The notes: generated by a model not told the origin, from the letters alone. A DNA stretch of 37,542 nt from Saccoglossus kowalevskii (GCF_000003605.2 NW_003131183.1:1-37542); one strand, 5' to 3'. Numbered from the stretch's first letter, positions 1 to 12,585 are shown. Numbers and translations are program-made.

Positions 1-50
1 CACTTGCCCTCCACGGACCAGACTGATGGATCTCTTTGCATCACAAACTA
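1..50. other. Two 1-bp insertions and a substitution at the window edge
   Basis: CCACGGACC and GATGGATC each carry an extra G, and AAACTAAAC replaces AAAGTAAAC. The first monomer is 87 bp long. The concentration at the edge may reflect low-quality sequence. Confidence 0.6.
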
Positions 51-764
51 AACCCATTGGTCACTGCAACACACCCACATACAAGCACACTTGCCCTCCA
101 CGACCAGACTGATGATCTGTTTGCAGCACAAAGTAAACCCATTGGTCACAGCAACACACCCACATACAAGACCAATTGCCCTCAATGACCAGACTGATAA
201 TCTGTTTGCAGCACAAAGTAAACCTTTTGGTCACTGCAACACACGCACATACAAGCACACTTGACCTCGACGACCAGACTGATGATCTGTTTGCAGCACA
301 AAGCAAACCCATTGGTCATTGCAACACACCCACATACAAGCACACTTGACCTCCACGACCAGACTGATGATCTGTTTGCAGCACAAAGTAAACCCATTGG
401 TCACTGCAACACACCAACATACAAGCACACTTGCCCTCCACGACCAGACTGATGATCTGTTTGCAGCACAAAGTAAACCCATTGGTCACTGCAACACACC
501 CACATACAAACACACTTGCCCTCCACGACCAGATTGATGATCTGTTTACATTACAAAGTAAACCCATTGCTCACTGCAACACACCCACATACAAGCACAC
601 TTGCCCTTGACGACCAGACTGATGATCTGTTTGCAGCACAAAGTAAACCCATTGGTCACTACAACACACCCACACACAAGCACACTTGCCCCCCACGACC
701 AGACTGATGAGCTGTTTGCAGCACAAAGTAAACCCATTGGTCACAGCATCACACCCACATACAA

Positions 765-827
765 GACCAATTGCCCTCAACGACCAGACTGATAATCTGT
801 TTGCAGCACAAAGTAAACCAATTGGTC
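765..827 (+). repeat. 9-bp inverted repeat within type C monomer
   Basis: GACCAATTG (765-773) and its reverse complement CAATTGGTC (819-827) flank a 45-nt loop. The left arm exists only in type C monomers. The right arm needs the AACCAATTGG variant, so the pair occurs only in this lineage: 1870-1932, 13171-13233 and 21918-21980 as well. Hairpin or cruciform formation is possible but unproven. Confidence 0.6.
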
Positions 828-1027
828 ACTGCAACAGACGCACATACAAGCACACTTGCCCTCGACGACCAGACTGATGATCTGTTTGCAGCACAAAGCA
901 AACCCATTGGTCACTGCAATACACACACATACAAGCACACTTGCCCTCCACGACCAGACTGATGATCTGTTTGCAGCACAAAGTAAACCCATTGGTCACT
1001 GCAACACACCAACATACAAGCACACTT
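765..1027 (+). repeat. Type C cassette (representative of 32)
   Basis: Type C monomers have AAGACCAATTG at the junction, CTCAACG (or CTCAATG, or CCAGCAACG) at 10-16 and GATAAT at 24-29. They travel with fixed neighbours: the monomer before ends CACAGCAAC, the type C monomer ends CACGCAC (or CACACAC), and the next has CTCGACG with AAAGCAAAC. Starts are near 173, 768, 1363, 1873, 2468, 2893, 3573, 4931, 5356, 6121, 7820, 11730, 12579, 13174, 14025, 14365, 16998, 19974, 20735, 21921, 22516, 23704, 24469, 24979, 25913, 28803, 29738, 30418, 31522, 32797, 33307 and 33983. Spacing ranges from 4 to 46 monomers, so the cassette is a lineage tag and not a fixed period. Confidence 0.88.
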
Positions 1028-1764
1028 GCCCTCCACGACCAGACTGATGATCTGTTTACATTACAAAGTAAACCCATTGGTCACTGCAACTCACCCACAT
1101 TCAAGCACACTTGCCCTCCACGACCAGACTGATGATCTGTTTGAAGCACAAAGTAAACTCATTGGTCACTGCAACACACCCACATACAAGCACACTTGCC
1201 CTCCACGACCAGACTGATGATCTCTTTGCAGCACAAAGTAAAGCCATTTGTCACTGCAACACACCCACATACAAGCACACTTGCCCTCCACGACCAGACT
1301 GATGATCTGTTTGCAGCACAAAGTAAACCCATTGGTCACAGCAACACACCCACATACAAGACCAATTGCCAGCAACGACCAGACTGATAATCTGTTTGCA
1401 GCACAAAGTAAACCTTTTGGTCACTGCCACACACACACATACAAGCACACTTGCCCTCGACGACCAGACTGATGATCTGTTTGCAGCACAAAGTAAACCC
1501 ATTGGTCACTGCAACACACCAACATACAAGCACACTTGCCCTAAACGACCAGACTGATGACCTGTTTGCAGCACAAAGTAAACCCATTAGTCACTGCAAC
1601 ACATCCACATACAAGCACACTTGCCCTCGACGACCAGACTGATGATCTGTTTACATTACTAAGTAAACCAATTGGTCACTGCAACACACCCACATACAAG
1701 CACACTTGCCCTCCACGACCAGACTGATGATCTGTTTACATTACAAATTAAAGCCATTGGTCAC

Positions 1765-2600
1765 TGCAACACACCCACACACAAGCACACTTGCCCCCCA
1801 CGACCAGACTGATGAGCTGTTTGCAGCACAAAGTAAACCCATTGGTCACAGCAACACACCCACATACAAGACCAATTGCCCTCAACGACCAGACTGATAA
1901 TCTGTTTGCAGCACAAAGTAAACCAATTGGTCACTGCAACACACGCACATACAAGCACACTTGCCCTCGACGACCAGACTGATGATCTGTTTGCAGCACA
2001 AAGCAAACCCATTGGTCACTGCAACACACACACATACAAGCACACTTGCCCTCCACGACCAGACTGATGATCTGTTTGCAGCACAAAGTAAACCCATTGG
2101 TCACTGCAACACACCAACATACAAGCACACTTGCCCTTCACGACCAGACTGATGATCTGTTTACATTACAAAGTAAACCCATTGGTCACTGCAACTCACC
2201 CACATTCAAGCACACTTGCCCTCCACGACCAGACTGATGATCTGTTTGAAGCACAAAGTAAACTCATTGGTCACTGCATCACACCCACATACAAGCACAC
2301 TTGCCCTCCACGACCAGACTGATGATCTGTTTGCAGCACAAAGTAAACCCATTTGTCACTGCAACACACCCACATACAAGCACACTTGCCCTCCACGACC
2401 AGACTGATGATCTGTTTGCAGCACAAAGTAAACGCATTGGTCACAGCAACACACCCACATACAAGACCAATTGCCAGCAACGACCAGACTGATAATCTGT
2501 TTGCAGCACAAAGTAAACCTTTTGGTCACTGCAACACACACACATACAAGCACACTTGCCCTCGACGACCAGACTGATGATCTGTTTGCAGCACAAAGCA
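1765..2600 (+). repeat. 13-monomer tandem duplication, copy 2
   Basis: This is the partner of 660-1495. Left of it the copies differ (A core with AAATTAAAGCC here, G core at copy 1), which places the left junction near 1757-1776. On the right, similarity ends near 2600, where copy 2 runs into AACCAATTGG and another AAATTAAAGCC monomer. Confidence 0.9.
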
Positions 2601-3614
2601 AACCAATTGGTCACTGCAACACACCCACATACAAGCACACTTGCCCTCCACGACCAGACTGATGATCTGTTTACATTACAAATTAAAGCCATTGGTCACT
2701 GCAACACACCCACATACAAGCACACTTGCCCTCCACGACCAGACTGATGATCTGTTTACATTACTAAGTAAACCAATTGGTCACTGCAACACACCCACAT
2801 ACAAGCACACTTGCCCTCCACGACCAGACTGATGATCTGTTTACTTTACAAAGTAAACCCATTGGTCACTGCAACACACCCACATACAAGACCAATTGCC
2901 CTCAATGACCAGACTGATAATCTGTTTGCAGCACAAAGTAAACCTTTTGGTCACTGCAACACACGCACATACAAGCACACTTGACCTCGACGACCAGACT
3001 GATGATCTGTTTGCAGCACAAAGCAAACCCCTTGGTCACTGCAACACACCCACATACAAGCACGCTTGCCCTCCACGACCAGACTGATGATCTGTTTGCA
3101 GCACAAAGTAAACCCATTGGTCACTGCAACACACCAACATACAAGCACACTTGCCCTCCACGACCAGACTGATGATCTGTTTGCAGCACAAAGTAAACCC
3201 ATTGGTCACTGCAACACACCCACATACAAACACACTTGCCCTCCACGACCAGATTGATGATCTGTTTACATTACAAAGTAAACCCATTGCTCACTGCAAC
3301 ACACCCACATACAAGCACACTTGCCCTTGACGACCAAACTGATGATCTGTTTGCAGCACAAAGTAAACCCATTGGTCACTGCAACACACCCACATACAAG
3401 CACACTTGCCCTCCACGACCAGACTGATGATCTGTTTGCAGCACAAAGTAATCCCATTGGTCACTACAACACACCCACATACAAGCACACTTGCCCCCCA
3501 CGACCAGACTGATGATCTGTTTGCAGCACAAAGTAAACCCATTGGTCACAGCAACACACCCACATACAAGACCAATTGCCCTCAACGACCAGACTGATAA
3601 TCTGTTTGCAGCAC

Positions 3615-3655
3615 AAAGTAACCTATTGGTCACTGCAACACACGCACATACAGCA
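3615..3655. other. Two nearby 1-bp deletions
   Basis: GTAACCTATTGG and CATACAGCAC each lack one A relative to the other type C cassettes. Together they shift the array phase by 2 bp from here on. Confidence 0.65.
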
Positions 3656-4761
3656 CACTTGCCCTCGACGACCAGACTGATGATCTGTTTGCAGCACAAA
3701 GCAAACCCATTGGTCACTGCAACACATCCACATACAAGCACACTTGCCCTCCACGACCAGACTGATGATCTGTTTGCAGCACAAAGTAAACCCATTGGTC
3801 ACTGCAACACACCCACATACAAGCACACTTGCCCTCCACGACCAGACTGATGATCTGTTTATATTACAAAGTAAACCCATTGGTCACTGCAACACACCCA
3901 CATACAAGCACACTTGCCCTCCACGACCAGACTGATGATCTGTTTGCAGCACAAAGTAAACCCATTTGTCACTGCAACACACCCACATACAAGCACACTT
4001 GCCCTTCTCGATCAGACAGATGATCTGTTTGCAGCACAAAGTAAACTCATTGGTCACTGCAACACACCCACATACAAGCACACTTGCCCTGCACGACCAG
4101 ACTGATGATCTATTTACATTACAAAGCAAACCCATTGGTAACTGCAGTACACCCACATACAAGCACACTTGCCCTCCACGACCAGACTGATGATCTGTGT
4201 GCAGCACAAAGTAAACCCATTAGACACTGCAACACACCCACATACAAGCACACTTGCCCTCCACGACCAGACTGATGATCTGTTTACATTACAAAGTAAA
4301 CCCATTGGTCACTGCAACTCACCCACATTCAAGCACACTTGCCCTCCACGACCAGACTGATGATCTGTTTGCAGCACAAAGTAAACCCATTGGTCAATGC
4401 AACACACCCACATACAAGCACACTTGCCCTCCACGACCAGACTGATGATCTGTTTGCAGCACAAAGTAAACCCATTGGTCACTGCAACACACCCACATAC
4501 AAGCACACTTGCCCTCAACGACCAGACTGATGATCTGTTTACATTACTAAGTAAACCCATTGGTCACTGCAACACACCCACATACAAGCACACTTGCCCT
4601 CCACGACCAGACTGATGATCTGTTTACATTACAAAGTAAACCCATTGGTCACTGCAACACACCAACATACAAGCACACTTGCCCTCCACGACCAGACTGA
4701 TGATCTGTTTACATTACAAAGCAAACCCATTGGTAACTGCAGTACACCCACATACAAGCAC

Positions 4762-5190
4762 ACTTGCCCTCCACGACCAGACTGATGATCTGTTTGCAGC
4801 ACAAAGTAAACCCATTGGTCACTGCAACACACCCACATACAAGCACACTTGCCCCCCGCGTCCAGACTGATGATCTGTTTGCAGTACAAAGTAAACCCAT
4901 TGGTCACAGCAACACGCCCACATACAAGACCAATTGCCCTCAACGACCAGACTGATAATCTGTTTGCAGCACAAAATAAACCTATTGGTCACTGCAACAC
5001 ACGCACATACAAGCACACTTGCTCTCGACGACCAGACTGGTGATCTGTTTGCAGCACAAAGCAAACCCATTGGTCACTGCAACACACCCACATACAAGCA
5101 CACTTGCCCTCCACGACCAGACTGATGATCTGTTTGCAGCACAAAGTAAACCCATTGGTCACTGCAACACACCAACATACAAGCACACTT
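4762..5190 (+). repeat. CGCGTCC block, copy 1 of 3
   Basis: It carries the same chain of tags as the 13.7-kb and 19.6-kb copies, with private changes such as GCAGTACAAAG near 4882 and GACTGGTGATC near 5037. Confidence 0.82.
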
Positions 5191-5862
5191 GCCCTCCGCG
5201 ACCAGACTGATGATCTGTTTGCAGCCCAAAGTAAACCCATTGGTCACTGCAACACACCCACATACAAGCACACTTGCCCTCCACGACCAGACTGATGATC
5301 TGTTTGCAGCACAAAGTAAACCCATTGGTCACAGCAACACACCCACATACAAGACCAATTGCCCTCAACGACCAGACTGATAATCTGTTTGCAGCACAAA
5401 GTAAACATATTGGTCACAGCAACACACGCACATACAAGCACACTTGCCCTCGACGACCAGACTGATGATCTGTTTGCAGCACAAAGCAAACCCATTGGTC
5501 ACTGCAACACACCCACATACAAGCACACTCGCCCTCCACGACCAGACTGATGATCTGTTTGCAGCACAAAGTAAACCCATTGGTCACTGCAACACACCAA
5601 CATACAAGCACACTTGCCCTCCACGACCAGACTGATGATCTGTTTGCAGCACAAAGTAAACCCATTGGTCACTGCAACACACCAACATACAAGCACACTT
5701 GCCCTCCACGACCAGACTGGTGATCTGTTTGCAGCACAAAGTAAACCAATTGGTCACTGCAACTCACCCACATTCAAGCACACTTGCCCTCCACGACCAG
5801 ACTGATGATCTGTTTGCAGCACAAAGTAAACCCATTGGTCACTGCAACACACCCACATACAA

Positions 5863-6690
5863 GCACACTTGCCCTCCACGACCAGACTGATGATCTGTTT
5901 GCAGCACAAAGTAAACCCATTGGTCACTGCAACACACCCACATAGAAACACAATTGCCCTCCACTACCAGATTGATGATCTGTTTGCAGCACAAAGTAAA
6001 CCCATTGGTCACTGCAACACACCGACATACAAGCACACTTGCCCCCCACGACCAGACTGATGATCTGTTTGCAGCACAAAGTAAACCCATTGGTCACAGC
6101 AACACACCTACATACAAGACCAATTGCCCTCAACGACCAGACTGATAATCTGTTTGCAGCACAAAGTAAACATATTGGTCACTGCAACACACGCACATAC
6201 AAGCACACTTGCCCTCGACGACCAGACTGATGATCTGTTTGCAGCACAAAGCAAACCCATTGGTCACTGCAACACACCAACATACAAGCACACTTGCCCT
6301 CCACGACCAGACTGACGATCTGTTTGCAGCACAGAGTAAACCCACTGGTCACTGCAACACACCAACATACAAGCACACTTGCCCTCCACGACCAGACTGA
6401 TGATCTGTTTGCAGCACAAAGTAAACCCATTAGTCACTGCAACACATCCACATACAAGCACACTTGCCCTCGTCGACCAGACTGATGATCTGTTTACATT
6501 ACAAAGTAAACCCATTGGTCACTGCAACACAACAACATACAAGCACACTTGCCCTCCACGACCAGATTGATGATCTGTTTGCAGCACAAAGTAAACCCAT
6601 TGGTCACTGCAACACACCCACATACAAGCACACTTGCCCCCCACGACCAGACTGATGATCTGTTTGCAGCACAAAGTAAACCCATTGGTC
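5863..6690 (+). repeat. 20-monomer-spaced duplication, copy 1
   Basis: It matches 7562-8475. The left part is displaced by 1699 bp (20 monomers less 1 bp) and the right part by 1784 bp (21 monomers less 1 bp). The shared rare variant is CATAGAAACACAATTGCC (5941 and 7641). The change in displacement is one whole monomer: near 6480 this copy goes from CTCGTCGACC straight to the ACATTACAAAG monomer with ACAACAAC, while the other copy has an extra ACTAAG monomer between. Confidence 0.9.
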
Positions 6691-7561
6691 ACTGCAACAC
6701 ACCAACATACAAGCACACTTGCCCTCCGCGACCAGACTGATGATCTGTTTGCAGCACAAAGTAAACCCATTAGTCACTGCAACTCACCCAAATTCAAGCA
6801 CACTTGCCCTCGACGACCAGACTGATGATCTGTTTACATTACTAAGTAAACCCATTGGTCACTGCAACACACCCACATACAAGCACACTTGCCCTCCACG
6901 ACCAGAGTGATGATCTGTTTACATTACAAAGTAAACCCATTGGTCACTGCAACACACCAACATACAAGCACACTTGCCCTCCACGACCAGACTGATGATC
7001 TGTTTACATTACAAAGCAAACCCATTGGTAACTGCAGTACACCCACATACAAGCACACTTGCCCTCCACGACCAGACTGATGATCTGTGTGCAGCACAAA
7101 GTAAACCCATTGGTCACTGCAACTTACCCACATTCAAGCACACTTGCCCTCCACGACCAGACTGATGATATGTTTGCAGCACAAAGTAAAGCCATTGGTC
7201 AATGCAACACACCCACATACAAGCACACTTGCCCCCCACGACCAGACTGATGATCTGTTTGCAGCACAAAGTAAACCTATTGTCACAGCAACACACCCAC
7301 TTACAAGCACACTTGCCCTCCACGACCAGACTGATGATCTGTTTACATTACAAAGCAAACCCATTGGTAACTGCAGTACACCCACATACAAGCACACTTG
7401 CCCTCCACGACCAGACTGATGATCTGTATGCAGCACAAAGTAAACCCATTAGACACTGCAACACACCCACATACAAGCACACTTGCCCTCCACGACCAGA
7501 CTGATGATCTGTTTGCAGCACAAAGTAAACCCATTGGTCACAACAACACACCAACATACAA

Positions 7562-8475
7562 GCACACTTGCCCTCCACGACCAGACTGATGATCTGTTTG
7601 CAGCACAAAGTAAACCCATTGGTCACTGCAACACACCCACATAGAAACACAATTGCCCTCCACGACCAGATTGATGATCTGTTTGCAGCACAAAGTAAAC
7701 CCATTGGTCACTGCAACACACCGACATACAAGCACACTTGCCCCCCACGACCAGACTGATGATCTGTTTGCAGCACAAAGTAAACCCATTGGTCACAGCA
7801 ACACACCTACATACAAGACCAATTGCCCTCAACGACCAGACTGATAATCTGTTTGCAGCACAAAGTAAACATATTGGTCACTGCAACACACGCACATACA
7901 AGCACACTTGCCCTCGACGACCAGACTGATGATCTGTTTGCAGCACAAAGCAAACCCATTGGTCACTGCAACACACCAACATACAAGCACACTTTCCCTC
8001 CACGACCAGACTGACGATCTGTTTGCAGCACAGAGTAAACCCATTGGTCACTGCAACACACCAACATACAAGCACACTTGCCCTCCACGACCAGACTGAT
8101 GATCTGTTTGCAGCACAAAGTAAACCCATTAGTCACTGCAACACATCCACATACAAGCACACTTGCCCTCGTCGACCAGACTGATGATCTGTTTACATTA
8201 CTAAGTAAACCCATTGGTCACTGCAACACACCCACATACAAGCACACTTGCCCTCCACGACCAGACTGGTGATCTGTTTACATTACAAAGTAAACCCATT
8301 GGTCACTGCAACACAACAACATACAAGCACACTTGCCCTCCACGACCAGATTGATGATCTGTTTGCAGCACAAAGTAAACCCATTGGTCACTGCAACACA
8401 CCCACATACAAGCACACTTGCCCCCCACGACCAGACTGATGATCTGTTTGCAGCACAAAGTAAACCCATTGGTCA
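7562..8475 (+). repeat. 20-monomer-spaced duplication, copy 2 (one monomer longer)
   Basis: This is the partner of 5863-6690. The extra 85 bp lies around 8190-8275, between the ACTAAG core and the ACATTACAAAG core. Only a few substitutions separate the copies (for example CCACTACC versus CCACGACC, and CCCACTGG versus CCCATTGG). Confidence 0.9.
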
Positions 8476-8739
8476 CTGCAACACACCCACATACAAGCAC
8501 ACTTGCCCTCCACGACCAGACTGATGATCTGTTTACATTACAAAGTAAACCCATTGGTCACTGCAACACACGCACACACAAGCACACTTGCCCTCCACGA
8601 CCAGACTGATGATCTGTTTACTTTACAAAGTAAACCCATTGGTCACTGCAACACACCCACATACAAGCAAACTTGTCTTCCACGACCAGTCTCATCATCT
8701 GTTTACATTACAAAGTAAACCCATTGGTCACTGCAACAC

Positions 8740-8960
8740 ACCCACACAGAAGCACACTTGCCGTCCACGATCAGACTGATGATCTGTTTGCAGCACAAAG
8801 TAAACCCATTAGTCACTGCAACACACCCACATACAAGCACACTTGCCCTCGACGACAAGACTGATGATCTGTTTGCAGCACAAAGTAAACCCATTGCTCA
8901 CTGCAACACACCCACACAGAAGCACACTTGCCGTCCACGATCAGACTGATGATCTGTTTG
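8740..8960 (+). repeat. 170-bp dimer repeat in compartment II
   Basis: CACAGAAG with CCGTCCACGATCAG and TTAGTC alternates with CTCGACGACAAG and TTGCTCAC. The first element recurs 170 bp later (about 8746 and 8916). The same alternation is found at 15460 and 15630. This is the one place where a simple two-monomer higher-order unit is evident. Confidence 0.75.
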
Positions 8961-9290
8961 CAGCACAAAGTAAACCCATTAGTCACTGCAACACACCCAC
9001 ATACAAGCACACTTGCCCTCCACGACCAGACTGATGATCTGTTTGCAGCACAAAGTAAACCCATTGGTCACTGCAACACACCCACATACAAGCACACTTG
9101 CCCTCCACGACCAGACTTATGATCTGTTTACATTACAAAATAAACCCATTTTTCACTGCAACACACCCACATACAAGCACACTTGCCCTCCACGACCAGA
9201 CTGATGATCTGTTTGCATCACAAAGTAAACTCATTGGTTACTGCAACACACCCACATACAAGCACACTTGCCCTCCACGACCAGACTGAT
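8840..9290 (+). repeat. 12-monomer-spaced duplication in compartment II, copy 1
   Basis: It matches 9861-10311 at a displacement of 1021 bp (12 monomers plus 1 bp). Both run CTCGACGACAAG, TTGCTCAC, CACAGAAG, CCGTCCACGATCAG, TTAGTC, TTTTCAC, GCATCAC and TTGGTTAC. The 15.37-16.05 kb block is a third copy and shares GATATG (16012) with the 9.86-kb copy (10313) rather than with this one. Confidence 0.85.
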
Positions 9291-9860
9291 GATCTGTTTG
9301 CAGCACAAAGTAAATCCATTGTTCACTGCAACACACCAACACACAAGCACAATTGCCCTCCACGACCAGACTGATGATCTGTTTACATTGCAAAGTAAAC
9401 CCATTGGTCACTGCAACACACCCCACATACAAGCACACTTGCCCTCCTTGACCAGACTGATGATCTTTTTGCAGCACAAAGTAAACCCATTGGTCACTGT
9501 AACACACCCACATACAAGCACACTTGCCATCCACGACCAGACTGATTATCTGTTTGCAGCACAAAGTAAACCCATTGGTCACTGCAACACACTCACATAC
9601 AAGCACACTTGCCCTCCATGACCAGACTGATGATCTGTTTGCAGCACAAAGTAAACCCATTGGGTACTGCAACACACCCACATACAAGCACACTTGCCCT
9701 CGACGACCAAACTGATGATCTGTTTGCAGCACAACGTAAACCCATCGGTCATTGCAACACACCCACACACAAGCACACTTGCCCTCCACGACCAGACTGA
9801 TGATCTGTTTACATTACAAAGTAAACCCATAAGTCACTGCAACACACTCACATACAAGCA

Positions 9861-10311
9861 CACTTGCCCTCGACGACAAGACTGATGATCTGTTTGCAGC
9901 ACAAAGTAAACCCATTGCTCACTGCAACACACCCACACAGAAGCACACTTGCCGTCCACGATCAGACTGATGATCTGTTTGCAGCACAAAGTAAACCCAT
10001 TAGTCACTGCAACACACCCACATACAAGCACACTTGCCTTCCACGACCAGACTGATGATCTGTTTGCAGCACAAAGTAAACGCATTGGTCACTGCAACAC
10101 ACCCACATACAAGCTCACTTGCCCTCCACGACCAGACTGATGATCTGTTTACATTACAAAATAAACCCATTTTTCACTGCAACACACCCACATACAAGCA
10201 CACTTGCCCTCCACGACCAGACTGATGATCTGTTTGCATCACAAAGTAAACTCATTGGTTACTGCAACACACCCACATACAAGCACACTTGCCCTCCACG
10301 ACCAGACTGAT
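9861..10311 (+). repeat. 12-monomer-spaced duplication in compartment II, copy 2
   Basis: This is the partner of 8840-9290, with private changes CTTGCCTTCC, AAACGCATTGG and AAGCTCAC. It continues into a GATATG monomer and a CACACACAAG tail, as does 15990-16060. Confidence 0.85.
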
Positions 10312-10609
10312 GATATGTTTGCAGCACAAAGTAAACCCATTGGTCACTGCAACACACCCACACACAAGCACACTTGCCCTCACGACCAGACTGATGATCT
10401 GTTTACATTACAAAGTAAACCCAATGGTCACTGCAACACACGCACACACAAGCACACTTGCCCTCCACGACCAGACTGATGATCTGTTTACATTACAAGT
10501 AAAACCCATTGGTCACTGCAACACACCCACATACAAGCAAACTTGCCCTCCACGACCAGACTGATGATCTGTGTGCAGCACAAAGTAAACCCATTGGTCA
10601 CTGCAACAC

Positions 10610-11100
10610 ACACACATACAAGCACACTTGCCGTCGATGACCAAACTGATGATCTGTTTGCAGCACAAAGTAAACCCATTGGTCACTGCAACACACCCGC
10701 ACACAAGCACACTTGCCCTCCACGACCAGACAGATGATCTGTTTACATTACAAAGTAAACACATTGGTCACTGCAACCCACCCACATACAAGCACACTTG
10801 CCCTCCACGACCAGACTGATGATCTGTTTACATTACAAAATAAACCCATTTTTCACTGCAACACACCCACATACAAGCACACTTGCCCTCCACGACCAGA
10901 CTGATGATCTGTTTGCATCATAAAGTAAACTCATTGGTCACTGCAACACACCCACATACAAGCACACTTGCCCTCCACGACCAGACTGATGATCTGTTTA
11001 TATTACAAAGTAAACCCATTGGTCACTGCAACATACCCACACACAAGCACACTTGCCTTCCACGACCAGACTGATGATCTGTTTACATTACAAAGTAAAC
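10610..11100 (+). repeat. Compartment II block matching 18429-18919
   Basis: Shared order: CCGTCGATGACCAAAC, CCCGCACACAAG, GACAGATGATC, AAACACATTGG, TTTTCAC, GCATCATAAAG and TTTATATTAC. The displacement is 7819 bp (92 monomers less 1 bp). Only a handful of differences were seen, such as GCAACCCACC versus GCAACACACC. Confidence 0.87.
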
Positions 11101-12387
11101 CCATTGGTCACTGCAACACACCCACATACAAGCACACTTGCCCTCCACGACCAGACTGATTATCTGTGTGTAGAACAAAGCAAACCCATTGGTCACTGCA
11201 ACACACCCACATACAAGCACACTTGCCACCCACGACCAGACTGATGATCTGTTTGCATCACAAAGTAAACTCATTGGTCACTGCAACACACCCACATACA
11301 AGCACACTTGCCCTCCACGACCAGACTGATGATCTTTTTACATTACAAAGTAAACGCATTGGTCACTGCAACACACCCACATACAAGCACACTTGCCCTC
11401 CACGACCAGACTGATGATCTGTGTGCAGAACAAAGTAAACCCATTGGTCACTGCAACACACCCACATACAAGCACACTTGCCCTCCACGACCAGACTGAT
11501 GATCTGTTTACATTACTAAGTAAACCAATTGGTCACTGCAACACACCCACATACAAGCACACTTGCCCTCCACGACCAGACTGATGATCTGTTTACTTTA
11601 CAAAGTAAACCCATTGGTCACTGCAACACACCCACATACAAGCACACTTGCCCTCCACGACCAGACTGATGATCTGTTTGCAGCACAAAGTAAACCCATT
11701 GGTCACAGCAACACACCCACATACAAGACCAATTGCCCTCAATGACCAGACTGATAATCTGTTTGCAGCACAAAGTAAACCTTTTGGTCACTGCAACACA
11801 CGCACATACAAGCACACTTGACCTCGACGACCAGACTGATGATCTGTTTGCAGCACAAAGCAAACCCATTGGTCACTGCAACACACCCACATACAAGCAC
11901 GCTTGCCCTCCACGACCAGACTGATGATCTGTTTGCAGCACAAAGTAAACCCATTGGTCACTGCAACACACCAACATACAAGCACACTTGCCCTCCACGA
12001 CCAGACTGATGATCTGTTTGCAGCACAAAGTAAACCCATTAGTCACTGCAACACATCCACATACAAGCACACTTGCCCAACACGACCAGACTGATGATCT
12101 GTTTGCAGCACAAAGTAAACCCATTGGTCACTGCAACACACCCACATACAAACACACTTGCCCTCCACGACCAGATTGATGATCTGTTTACATTACAAAG
12201 TAAACCCATTGCTCACTGCAACACACCCACATACAAGCACACTTGCCCTTGACGACCAAACTGATGATCTGTTTGCAGCACAAAGTAAACCCATTGGTCA
12301 CTGCAACACACCCACATACAAGCACACTTGCCCTCCACGACCAGACTGATGATCTGTTTGCAGCACAAAGTAATCCCATTGGTCACT

Positions 12388-12585
12388 ACACACACCCACA
12401 TACAAGCACACTTGCCCCCACGACCAGACTGATGATCTGTTTGCAGCACAAAGTAAACCCATTGGTCACTGCAACACACCCACATACAAGCACACTTGCC
12501 CTCCACGACCAGACTGATGATCTGTTGCAGCACATAGTAAACCCATTGGTCACAGCAACACACCCCACATACAAGACCAAATTGC
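12388..12585. other. Indel cluster, three deletions and two insertions
   Basis: All five changes alter homopolymer length: CTACACAC, GCCCCCACG, CTGTTGCAG, CACCCCACAT and CCAAATTG. The related DNA at 3450-3500 and 61-200 lacks them. The signature suggests under-polished long-read consensus. Confidence 0.75.

Larger units (their letters stand above)
61..1260 (+). repeat. Long-range duplicate of 12467-13670
   Basis: The two blocks share private changes in the same order: CTCAATGACC type C, CTTGACCTCG, GGTCATTGC, ATTGCTCAC, CAGCATCACACC, GCAACAGACG, TTTGAAGCAC and AAAGCCATTTGTC. The displacement is about 12406 bp, roughly 146 monomers. The match is broken around 655-735, where this copy has the CACACACAAG/GATGAGCTG monomer and the other has consensus-like DNA, so one copy has been patched. 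Confidence 0.85.
660..1495 (+). repeat. 13-monomer tandem duplication, copy 1
   Basis: This block repeats at 1765-2600 with a constant displacement of 1105 bp, exactly 13 monomers. About ten substitutions and no indels separate the copies by hand comparison (about 1.2%), far fewer than between neighbouring monomers. The order of rare variants is the same: CACACACAAG with GATGAGCTG, type C, CACACAC tail, TTCAAG linker, TTTGAAGCAC, TTTGTCAC, then the CCAGCAACG form of type C. A third copy starts near 21815. Confidence 0.9.
1..8500 (+). repeat. Compartment I, first block (type C-bearing monomers)
   Basis: This block has eleven type C monomers (starts near 173, 768, 1363, 1873, 2468, 2893, 3573, 4931, 5356, 6121 and 7820). 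It also has TTCAAG-linker monomers, GGTAACTGCAGTAC monomers and the ACTAAG A-core sub-form. It contains two clear local duplications, displaced by 1105 bp and 1699 bp. The right limit is set where type C and CCCCCCACG variants stop and the GCAAACTTGTCTTCC monomer (near 8660) opens compartment II. The edge is a change in variant content, so it is uncertain by one or two monomers. Confidence 0.7.
8500..11480 (+). repeat. Compartment II, first block (no type C)
   Basis: No type C monomer occurs here. Diagnostic variants are CACAGAAG with CCGTCCACGATCAG (near 8746, 8916 and 9937), TTTTCACTGC (9150, 10171 and 10850), GCATCAC with AAACTCATTGG (9220, 10240, 10910 and 11258), CCCGCACACAAG (10696) and GTGTGTAGAAC (11167). 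A-core monomers are frequent. The right limit is placed where the ACTAAG sub-form reappears near 11515. Confidence 0.7.

Noticed and set aside
173-257. Type C monomers as insertions of a separate mobile element
   Set aside because: They are full-length 85-bp monomers in register, differing by a few substitutions, with no target duplications or terminal repeats of their own.
9238-9789. 183-codon minus-strand open frame
   Set aside because: It lies wholly in satellite monomers. It is open only because the lone TGA is lost in some units (for example GGGTAC near 9662) and a 1-bp insertion near 9421 shifts phase. The protein is the same cysteine-rich monomer translation seen everywhere.
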